The notes below the pieces were generated by a model, which was given only the letters and a program-made list of their open reading frames with translations, ran no database searches and was not told the DNA's origin. Source: Erysipelotrichaceae bacterium (GTDB lineage: Bacteria; Bacillota_I; Bacilli_A; Erysipelotrichales; Erysipelotrichaceae). Taken from it: a stretch of DNA of 37,262 nucleotides. The stretch is from assembly GCA_022772735.1 (NCBI GenBank), contig JALEZD010000022.1, positions 1-37,262 on the forward strand, in the 5' to 3' direction. The first letter of the stretch is position 1. Every line of letters starts with the position of its first letter. Position numbers and translations under genes: made by a program. This document shows, piece after piece, positions 17,656 to 24,743 of the stretch.

Positions 17656-18240
17656 CTAAAATGTGTATCCAGAATTATTCTGAAACCATTTTTTTGCTTC
17701 TTTAAGTTTTGTATCCAAAGTAAAATCAAATTCAATATTCACATTAGAATTAATAACTTTGAAACCACCAATTAATAAATTGGTTTGTTTAATATCATTT
17801 TTAATAGATTTCTTTGATAAAAACTCTTTAAAAAAATCTTTTTCTTTTTCATTAACATAAAAAACTGAATTTTCATCCAAACATTTTATTTTTGAAAAAC
17901 ATTTTTCTACATATAAAACATATTCATCACTTAAAACAAATTTTTTAAGTTTTGATTCAACTTCTTTAAAAACATTTTCAACAAGTATTTGTCTTTTATT
18001 TAAAAGTTCTCTTTTTGTACGCAATTTAGCTTGAGAAGATTCAGTTGCACTTTGAACTTTTAAGTCATTCAATTCTTTTTCATAATATGTTTCTATTTCT
18101 TTTTTTAATCCTTCTTTAAACATCAACATTTGATCATCATGTGAATATTCAACTTCATGTTTAATTTGATTTTCTACAATTTTTTCTTGTTCTTTAACAT
18201 CGTTAATAATTGTATTATATGCTTCTAGTCGTTCTCCCAT
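17656..18240 (-). CDS. ntpE: V/A-type ATPase subunit E (peripheral stalk)
   Basis: 194 residues: a long charged N-terminal helix (about 1-105) and a globular C-terminal part with L-I-G-G-F-K-V (about 160), typical of the stator subunit E. The longest frame would overlap ntpG by 68 nt. The ATG at 18240 (M-G-E-R-L-E-A-Y) lies directly after AGGAGGATTAAA and leaves a 10-nt gap, so it is the start. Confidence 0.93.
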   Translation of the reverse strand: MGERLEAYNTIINDVKEQEKIVENQIKHEVEYSHDDQMLMFKEGLKKEIETYYEKELNDLKVQSATESSQAKLRTKRELLNKRQILVENVFKEVESKLKKFVLSDEYVLYVEKCFSKIKCLDENSVFYVNEKEKDFFKEFLSKKSIKNDIKQTNLLIGGFKVINSNVNIEFDFTLDTKLKEAKKWFQNNSGYTF

Positions 18241-18250
18241 TTTAATCCTC

Positions 18251-18559
18251 CTACAGTTTGATACCAATTGCTTCGCTAATGTACCTGTCAATTGTTTCTC
18301 CAATTTTTGCAGAACCATGACGGTCTGGTATCTCTACTAACAAAGGCTTTGATAATGTTAATTTGTATTCAGAAATAACATCAGGACATTCATTAATAAT
18401 TTTTGTCGTCATTAAAACAATTGCAATTTCTTCATTTTTTAAACATTTATCAAGTTCTTCTAAAATTTCATGTCTTTCATGAACAACAACACCATCAATA
18501 CCAGAAAGTTTCATTCCTACATATGTATCTGTGTTATCACTTATACAAAATATTTTCAT
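18251..18559 (-). CDS. ntpG: V/A-type ATPase subunit F
   Basis: 102 residues, full length for the small central-stalk subunit F (NtpG). It starts M-K-I-F-C-I-S-D and has the Rossmann-like strand pattern and the conserved ending L-L-V-E-I-P-D-R-H-G. ATG follows AAGGAG. Confidence 0.95.
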   Translation of the reverse strand: MKIFCISDNTDTYVGMKLSGIDGVVVHERHEILEELDKCLKNEEIAIVLMTTKIINECPDVISEYKLTLSKPLLVEIPDRHGSAKIGETIDRYISEAIGIKL

Positions 18560-18573
18560 AAATACTCCTTAAA

Positions 18574-19017
18574 CTATAGATTGTTAATAATTAAAATTGA
18601 AATTAATAGACCGTAAATAGCTACCCCTTCACCAAGTGCAACGAAAATTATAGCTTTACCGAAATTATCAGAGTTTTCTGAAATTGCCCCAATTGCAGCT
18701 GGAGCAGCAGCAGCAACCGCAATACCTGCACCAAGAGCACTTAATCCTGTAGATAATGCAGCAGCAAAAAATCCAATACCTTGAGCATTTGTACCAACAA
18801 TTGAAATTGTTGTTTCTGCCTCTTGAGCAAATGTTGTTAAACCATTAAATTGAAGAATAAATGCAATTAAAAATACACCTGAAAAAATACTTATTTGAGC
18901 TAATAATCTACTTTTGCAATTTTTTGCATTAACTCCCTTTGAAACAAAATACCATAAAGGTCCAATAACTAGTGCAACCGCAAATAACGGTGCTAATACT
19001 TCAAACATTGATAACAT
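18574..19017 (-). CDS. ntpK: V/A-type ATPase membrane rotor subunit K
   Basis: 147 residues. The C-terminal half is a standard proteolipid hairpin (about 80-112 and 121-146), with the ion-binding Glu in A-L-G-E-G-V-A-I-Y-G. The N-terminal half holds two other hydrophobic segments (about 6-28 and 37-64) without a carboxylate, ending in an A-Q-E-A-E stretch that resembles a signal-peptide cleavage region. It is therefore not a duplicated proteolipid of the NtpK type. I do not see the Gln expected for Na+ binding in the first core helix, so H+ coupling seems more likely, but this is weak. ATG follows AAGGAGGAG. Confidence 0.92.
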   Translation of the reverse strand: MLSMFEVLAPLFAVALVIGPLWYFVSKGVNAKNCKSRLLAQISIFSGVFLIAFILQFNGLTTFAQEAETTISIVGTNAQGIGFFAAALSTGLSALGAGIAVAAAAPAAIGAISENSDNFGKAIIFVALGEGVAIYGLLISILIINNL

Positions 19018-19029
19018 AAATTCTCCTCC

Positions 19030-20850
19030 TTAATCTTCATATGTCAATATTTTATATTTTTTTCCGCCACCAATATAATAACGACTAAACATTTCATAAT
19101 ACTCTAATCTTAGTGTTTGTATTCCTACAATTAATCCTTCAAGTCCCATAACAAATATGTTTCCAAGAATAAACACTATTGGACCAGATTTTCCAGTCAT
19201 TTCTACAAGTGTCATAACAACTAACATCATTCCTGCATGGCTTAATACAAACCCTCCAACCCTTAAATATGACAGTGAATTTGTAACAAAGCTAAGCATT
19301 ATTTCTAAAACTTCAAATATAGTTTCTAATACAAAGTTTCCCCAACCTGCATGTGGTTTCGGATTTTCTTTTTCAATTAATTTACCAAGTGGTTCTTTAA
19401 AGAAGAAAAGTAAAATTGGTATACCTACAAATATAGCTAGGTATACAGGTTTTGTAATATTTATTGAATACATTGCATTTAAAATAATTGCACATAAAAC
19501 ATATCCATAAAATACGAATCCTGCTATTCCATTTTGACTAAATAAAGCTTCTTCAAGTTTATGTTGTTTAAATTTAACAAATATATTAATAATCATAGTT
19601 ATTAATATTAATACAGCACCAATTGCAACTGCACTTATAAGAAGAGCCATTGTATTTGATGATGCCATTACATCAAACAGTTTTTCCCTTACATTAAATA
19701 AACTTTGATGAATAGGATTTAATATATGTTCATCACCAAACACTGATCCAAATAAAAATCCAAATATCATTGAGGTAATACCTACTCTTGCGATTACACC
19801 CATAAGTCTATTTTTCTTTTTTATTTCAAAAAAAGTTCCAAGTAAAAATAATATAAATCCTTGTCCTAAATCACCAAACATTATTCCAAATAAAATACAA
19901 TATGTTATTCCTACGAATACTGTTGGATCTATTTCGTTATAGCCAGGTAAGCTATACATATCAATAAATAGTTCAAAAGGTTTAAAAAACCAATTATTTT
20001 TTAACTCTGTTGGTGGTTTTAAATTTGAAACATCTTTTACATCCTTTATTCTAAAATCAACAGGAATTCCATCAAATGACTTTTTAAATTCATCAACTTT
20101 ACCTTCAGGGACAAATCCACAAACAACATGTTTTTCATCCATAATTAATACATATTGATGTAGCTGATGTAATTCATCATTTATACTACAAAAAGTATAT
20201 ACATCATTTAATTTTTCACTATACTTTTGTACAACTTTTTTAACATCTATATTAGGAATTGAAATTCTTTCTAGATATAAACTATCAAATATTTTATTTA
20301 TTTGGCGTGAAAATGCCACACTTGTAGTATATAACACCCAATAATATTGATTGTTTTCATGTAATTTATTAACAATAAACGGTTGTTTACTGTGCATTGT
20401 TAACTTTTTAAAACTTTCATGTGATAATCTACCAAACCCAAACGATAAATATCTACATTTATGTATTTTTTCAAAATCATATTCATTTAATTTATCTAAT
20501 GCAATTTTATCATCATCAGTTAAATAAGTAGAATCCTTGCTGATTGCTAAACTAACTTGTTCTTCAAGTTCAAGAATAAATTCATTTATTTCTTCCTTTG
20601 TATAATGTTTTGAAATATCATCTTTAACTTTCAAATTTAATCCAATGTTATAACCAAGAGTTTTTAGTGTAGTAATATATTCTGAATAAATGTTTTCATC
20701 AGATATTAATTTACCACCATTTTCCTCAGTAATTATGTTTATTGCTGGTTCAGGATGTAATAAGTTAGACTTAACACACGCCAGCAACATTTTATCCAGA
20801 TGTTCTGCATCTGTGTTTGTCGCAACAAACTTCATTTTTGTAATTGCCAT
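19030..20850 (-). CDS. ntpI: V/A-type ATPase subunit I (membrane stator)
   Basis: 606 residues. A soluble, mixed N-terminal half (about 1-300) contacts the peripheral stalks. The C-terminal half has about seven transmembrane helices, including G-I-M-F-G-D-L-G-Q-G and F-G-S-V-F-G-D-E-H. L-S-Y-L-R-V-G-G-F (about 526-534) carries the conserved arginine of the ion half-channels. ATG follows AGGAGATATAT. Confidence 0.95.
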   Translation of the reverse strand: MAITKMKFVATNTDAEHLDKMLLACVKSNLLHPEPAINIITEENGGKLISDENIYSEYITTLKTLGYNIGLNLKVKDDISKHYTKEEINEFILELEEQVSLAISKDSTYLTDDDKIALDKLNEYDFEKIHKCRYLSFGFGRLSHESFKKLTMHSKQPFIVNKLHENNQYYWVLYTTSVAFSRQINKIFDSLYLERISIPNIDVKKVVQKYSEKLNDVYTFCSINDELHQLHQYVLIMDEKHVVCGFVPEGKVDEFKKSFDGIPVDFRIKDVKDVSNLKPPTELKNNWFFKPFELFIDMYSLPGYNEIDPTVFVGITYCILFGIMFGDLGQGFILFLLGTFFEIKKKNRLMGVIARVGITSMIFGFLFGSVFGDEHILNPIHQSLFNVREKLFDVMASSNTMALLISAVAIGAVLILITMIINIFVKFKQHKLEEALFSQNGIAGFVFYGYVLCAIILNAMYSINITKPVYLAIFVGIPILLFFFKEPLGKLIEKENPKPHAGWGNFVLETIFEVLEIMLSFVTNSLSYLRVGGFVLSHAGMMLVVMTLVEMTGKSGPIVFILGNIFVMGLEGLIVGIQTLRLEYYEMFSRYYIGGGKKYKILTYED

Positions 20851-20859
20851 ATATATCTC

Positions 20860-21888
20860 CTAATATATCAATAGGCGGCTAACTTGTTCTAAAGGTACTT
20901 TATACCTTGCCCCCTCTATAATATCAATTATGTTTTGAATTTCTGTTTCGCACAATACAAAGTAAGCTAATAACACAACTTCTGATTCTGAGCTAAAGTA
21001 CATGTAATGTTTACTTATTTCATATTTAATTTTCTTTACATAATATTCAAATCTATCAGTTTTAAAATCTCCCATATAATACAAATATTTTGAGCTTTTA
21101 AGTTTAGATATGACTTCCTCACCACTGCAATTATCAATAATTTCAAATAGTGATTGTTTATTAAAATATTTATATATTGGAATTAAATAACTCTTTATAA
21201 CTGCAGGTGATGCTTTAAAATATTTTTTTAATCTATATATTTTAGTTAAATTATCAAGTTCAATTCCAGTTAAAATAATATCTTCAATTGCTTTTAACTC
21301 TTGTCCTTTGAAATTTTTCCTTGATAACCTTAAAATTTCCTCATAATAAAGTGATGTAAGAGAATATTCCAATCCAACAAAGTCTATATCTTCTATCTTC
21401 ACTTTTTTATATTTTTCTACAACATTAAAATATGGGGTATTTTTAATAACTTCAAGTAATTCATCAAATGTATGAACATCTACAAGTTTCTTCATATCGA
21501 ATTTAGTATGTTCACCAATAAACATTGGCATCATAGCTATTAACTCCGTTTTATCTTCACTTATAAACCCTCTAACTGTATTAAGTATTTGAGTTATTTC
21601 ATGAAATATAACTATAAAGTCATAAAAATCTCCATCATTTGCAGTTGAATATTTTAAAATTTTAGGATATCTTCTAAAAACATCCATTCTTATCAAATTT
21701 TCTAACTGACCTCTATGTATAGATTTTTCATTTATTCCATCCAATGTTTTTTTGAAATAAGTTTCATTTTTTAAAAATGCAGCTACTTCTGAAATATCTT
21801 TTTTTTGTAATAAAATCTGATAATCACTGCTTTTTAATCGTTTTCCAAACAAGGATTTTGTTTTAATCATCATCGCATTATTATTCAT
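20860..21888 (-). CDS. ntpC: V/A-type ATPase subunit C
   Basis: About 342 residues, alpha-helical, and links the rotor ring to the central stalk (d-subunit type). Segments such as K-T-K-S-L-F-G-K-R-L and the C-terminal Y-K-V-P-L-E-Q-V-S-R-L match the family. Two ATGs are possible. The one at 21888 follows TTAGGTGA at correct spacing and clears the upstream stop, while the one at 21909 has no binding site and overlaps the upstream gene. I use 21888. Confidence 0.9.
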   Translation of the reverse strand: MNNNAMMIKTKSLFGKRLKSSDYQILLQKKDISEVAAFLKNETYFKKTLDGINEKSIHRGQLENLIRMDVFRRYPKILKYSTANDGDFYDFIVIFHEITQILNTVRGFISEDKTELIAMMPMFIGEHTKFDMKKLVDVHTFDELLEVIKNTPYFNVVEKYKKVKIEDIDFVGLEYSLTSLYYEEILRLSRKNFKGQELKAIEDIILTGIELDNLTKIYRLKKYFKASPAVIKSYLIPIYKYFNKQSLFEIIDNCSGEEVISKLKSSKYLYYMGDFKTDRFEYYVKKIKYEISKHYMYFSSESEVVLLAYFVLCETEIQNIIDIIEGARYKVPLEQVSRLLIY

Positions 21889-21896
21889 ATATTCAC

Positions 21897-22208
21897 CTAA
21901 TCGATACATTTATTGAATAATAATTCTACCCATTCATCATATTTATTATTATATATATCTTCCAATTTCTTGATATTTTCATCCAAGAACTTCTTATTTA
22001 AAGCTTCATTCATTTTTATTTGTTCATCAAGCTCTAATTTACTTTGTTTAACTTTTTCTTTGATTTTAGCCCAAGCTTCTTCACTTAATTCTCTTTTTTC
22101 ATTTTCAAGATTAAGTTTAAGCGCATTTTTTTCATTATGCCTTATTTCAAGATTTTCTTGGACACACAAGTCAAGGTTTATCAATTCTTTAATTTCATCT
22201 ATACCCAT
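21897..22208 (-). CDS. ntpF: V/A-type ATPase G/H-like peripheral-stalk subunit
   Basis: 103 residues, nearly all charged coiled coil, with Glu, Lys and Asn heavily represented. Being the first gene of the operon and having this composition and size, it fits the subunit G/H (NtpF) that pairs with subunit E in the stator. The sequence alone is too low in complexity for certainty. The start is the ATG at 22208, 5 nt after GAGGTGG; the GTG at 22217 is part of that site. Confidence 0.75.
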   Translation of the reverse strand: MGIDEIKELINLDLCVQENLEIRHNEKNALKLNLENEKRELSEEAWAKIKEKVKQSKLELDEQIKMNEALNKKFLDENIKKLEDIYNNKYDEWVELLFNKCID

Positions 22209-22232
22209 ATTTTCCACCTCGTACGATGTTAT

Positions 22233-22261
22233 ATTATAATACTATAAATATTTCTTTTCAA
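22233..22261 (-). promoter_or_regulatory. Promoter of the V/A-ATPase operon
   Basis: On the minus strand -35 is TTGAAA (22256-22261) and -10 is TATAAT (22233-22238), with a 17-bp spacer. It lies just after the opp-operon terminator. Confidence 0.8.
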
Positions 22262-22263
22262 AC

Positions 22264-22292
22264 AAAAAAATAGATAGTTTGAACTATCTATT
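22264..22292 (-). terminator. Terminator of the opp operon
   Basis: A perfect 11-bp inverted repeat (22269-22279 with 22282-22292) is flanked by A/T tracts on both sides. On the minus strand it is followed by seven T, and it overlaps the stop codon of the small membrane protein. It could act in both directions. Confidence 0.85.
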
Positions 22293-22478
22293 AAAAAATG
22301 CATATATTACAAAATAAAATATACCTAAAATCAATAAAATAGGTGGAACAAATGTAATGAAGGCAGCAATAAACATTGCGATATAATCATCTTTCTCTAA
22401 TTTACTGAGATTTTCATCAATTTGTTTATCATCCAATTTTTGTTTATATTGATTTCTTTTTTTGATCCAATGCAACAT
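22284..22478 (-). CDS. Small membrane protein at the end of the opp operon
   Basis: 64 residues, no family recognised. A charged N-terminal helix (K-K-R-N-Q-Y-K-Q-K...) is followed by one long or two short hydrophobic segments (about 33-62) with a central P-P, ending F-F-N-R. It overlaps the last 35 nt of oppF in another frame. The ATG at 22478 follows AAAAGGA at short spacing; a TTG at 22496 is the alternative. The terminator overlaps its stop, which supports its being the real last gene of the operon. Confidence 0.6.
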   Translation of the reverse strand: MLHWIKKRNQYKQKLDDKQIDENLSKLEKDDYIAMFIAAFITFVPPILLILGIFYFVIYAFFNR

Positions 22479-23787
22479 AATGTCCTTTTTCAACAAGTGT
22501 CATTTTATTGTTGTTTTCATATATACCATCATCTGTAAACTGACGCTTAGCTCTGTTAGAATCATTTTCTATAGAATATTCTTCATCATAAATACTTACT
22601 TCTATATCTCTAGATTCCATAGATGGTATAGAACTTAATAACATCTTAGTATAAGCGTGTTGAGGATTATCAAATATATCATAGTTATCCGCAAGCTCAA
22701 CCATATTTCCAAAATACATAACACCAATTCTATCACAAATATTATTTATTACGCTTAAATCATGTGATATAAACAAATATGTTAAATTTTCTTCATTTTT
22801 TAGCTTTTGTAGTAACTCAATTATTTGAGCTTGAATACTAACGTCAAGTGCACTTACTGCTTCATCACACACAATAAACTTAGGTTTTAATGCTAGTGCT
22901 CTAGCAATACCAATTCTTTGACGCTGTCCACCTGAAAATTGGTGAGGATATCTGTGTATAAAACTTTTTTCTAAACCACATTTTATCATTGTTTCAACAA
23001 CATATTGTTCAAGTTCAACAGAATTCTTTTTAAACATTCCATGTGCAATTAAAGCTTCAGATATTATTTGTCCAACTGTCATCCTTGGATTTAGTGAAGA
23101 ATATGGATCTTGGAAAATTATTTGTATATCTCTTCTCATTACTCTTATTTCTTCATTTGTAAGTTTTGTTAAATCAATTCCATAATCTTTAAATGATTTT
23201 AACTCTTCATAATTTTCTGAATCTTTTTGTTTAAGTTCTAATTCAACAATTTTGCTTCTAACTTCATCTAATAAAGCTTTATCTTCATTAGATTTACTTT
23301 TCTCGTATGCAACACCATATTTATATTCATCTAAAAGTAAAGTTTTTGCATATTTAAATTCACTGTCACTTAGATTGTATAAAGGTCCTGAAAGGCGAGC
23401 TAAAACTCTATATTCTCTCATTGCTGCATCTAGCTTACTTTGAGAATTTTTTGCAATTGCATTCTCTTTATTTTTAATAAATTTACTTCTATAACTTTCA
23501 AAGTTATTTAAATATTTGAGAATATATTTAGGTTGAAACTCATATATACTTCTACCATAATATATTGTATTTCCTCTATCTTGTTTATATAGTTGTAAGA
23601 TAACCCTTCCTAAAGTTGATTTCCCACATCCACTTTCACCAACAAGTCCAAATGTTTCACTTTCATATATTTCGATATCAATGCCATTATTAGCTTTTAA
23701 AAACTTAGGTTTAGAAAATAATTTACTTCCACTTGAAATAGGGAAATACTGTTTTAAATCTTCTGTCTTAATTAATATCTTGCTCAT
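22444..23787 (-). CDS. oppF: Oligopeptide ABC transporter ATPase OppF, with insertion
   Basis: 447 residues, about 120 longer than usual. Walker A is G-E-S-G-C-G-K-S-T (50-58). The Q-loop region I-I-F-Q-D-P-Y-S-S-L-N-P starts at about 223, the signature is F-S-G-G-Q-R-Q-R, and Walker B is F-I-V-C-D-E (304-309). About 120 mostly helical, charged residues (82-205) are inserted between Walker A and the Q-loop, where normal OppF has about 30. The C-terminal G-H-Y-V-A is typical. ATG follows AAGGGGAAA, 3 nt after the oppD stop. It forms the ATPase heterodimer with OppD. Confidence 0.95.
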   Translation of the reverse strand: MSKILIKTEDLKQYFPISSGSKLFSKPKFLKANNGIDIEIYESETFGLVGESGCGKSTLGRVILQLYKQDRGNTIYYGRSIYEFQPKYILKYLNNFESYRSKFIKNKENAIAKNSQSKLDAAMREYRVLARLSGPLYNLSDSEFKYAKTLLLDEYKYGVAYEKSKSNEDKALLDEVRSKIVELELKQKDSENYEELKSFKDYGIDLTKLTNEEIRVMRRDIQIIFQDPYSSLNPRMTVGQIISEALIAHGMFKKNSVELEQYVVETMIKCGLEKSFIHRYPHQFSGGQRQRIGIARALALKPKFIVCDEAVSALDVSIQAQIIELLQKLKNEENLTYLFISHDLSVINNICDRIGVMYFGNMVELADNYDIFDNPQHAYTKMLLSSIPSMESRDIEVSIYDEEYSIENDSNRAKRQFTDDGIYENNNKMTLVEKGHYVALDQKKKSI

Positions 23788-23790
23788 TAA

Positions 23791-24732
23791 TTATTTCCCC
23801 TTTCTATAACATCTAATGAAATGATTTTCTTCAACTTCATATAATTCTGGTTCTTGGTTTTCAATTTCTTCAAAAGTATATTCCTCTGGAAGAATTAATG
23901 GATTATGATTCAAGAAATTTGTTTCATCTCTTAGTCTTGTTTTTATTCTAGGTATTGCCTTTAACAAGCTTAAAGTGTATGGATGTAAAAATTTATTTTT
24001 TTCAAATAATAATTCTCTTGGAGCACTTTCAACTATCTTACCTTTATACATTACAACTATGTCATCTGCCATTTGGTTAATTACCCCTAAATCATGTGTT
24101 ATAAACATAATTGATGTTCCTGTTTCTTTCTTAAGTTCATTCATTAATTTTAATATTTGAGCTTGAATTGTAACATCTAAGGCTGTAGTTGGTTCATCTG
24201 CAATTAATAATTTTGGCTTACATGCAAGAGCCATTGCTATCATAACCCTTTGACGCATACCACCAGATAATTGGAATGGATAAGATTTGTTTACATTTTC
24301 AGGGTTATTAATTCTTACAAGTTTCAACATTTCTAATGCTCTATCTTCTGCATCTTTTTTACTTAATCCTTGATGTAACATTAAAACTTCACTTATTTGC
24401 TTATTTATTGTAAAAACAGGATTTAATGAAGTCATTGGTTCCTGAAATATTACTGAAACATCATTACCTCTAATTTTAGCCATTTCAGTCTCGGAGAAAT
24501 TAGTTATATCAACTCCATCAAAAATTATTTGACCATCATAAATTTTTTGATTTTTTTCAAAAAGCTTTAATATTGACATTGCAGTTTGAGATTTTCCGCT
24601 TCCACTTTCACCAACAACCCCAAGTGTTCTTCCATGTTCAAGAGAAAAGCTAACACCATTTACTGCTTTAACCAAACCTTTTTTTGTATCAAAGTAAGTA
24701 TGTAAATTTTTAATTTCTATTAATTTTGCCAT
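23791..24732 (-). CDS. oppD: Oligopeptide ABC transporter ATPase OppD
   Basis: 313 residues. Walker A is G-E-S-G-S-G-K-S-Q (39-47), the Q-loop V-I-F-Q-E-P-M-T-S-L-N-P, the signature L-S-G-G-M-R-Q-R-V-M-I, and Walker B L-L-I-A-D-E-P-T-T-A-L-D. The OppD C-terminal domain is present and ends H-F-I-R-C-Y. ATG follows TAGGAGGTG, 11 nt after oppC. Confidence 0.96.
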   Translation of the reverse strand: MAKLIEIKNLHTYFDTKKGLVKAVNGVSFSLEHGRTLGVVGESGSGKSQTAMSILKLFEKNQKIYDGQIIFDGVDITNFSETEMAKIRGNDVSVIFQEPMTSLNPVFTINKQISEVLMLHQGLSKKDAEDRALEMLKLVRINNPENVNKSYPFQLSGGMRQRVMIAMALACKPKLLIADEPTTALDVTIQAQILKLMNELKKETGTSIMFITHDLGVINQMADDIVVMYKGKIVESAPRELLFEKNKFLHPYTLSLLKAIPRIKTRLRDETNFLNHNPLILPEEYTFEEIENQEPELYEVEENHFIRCYRKGK

Positions 24733-24743
24733 TATTACACCTC

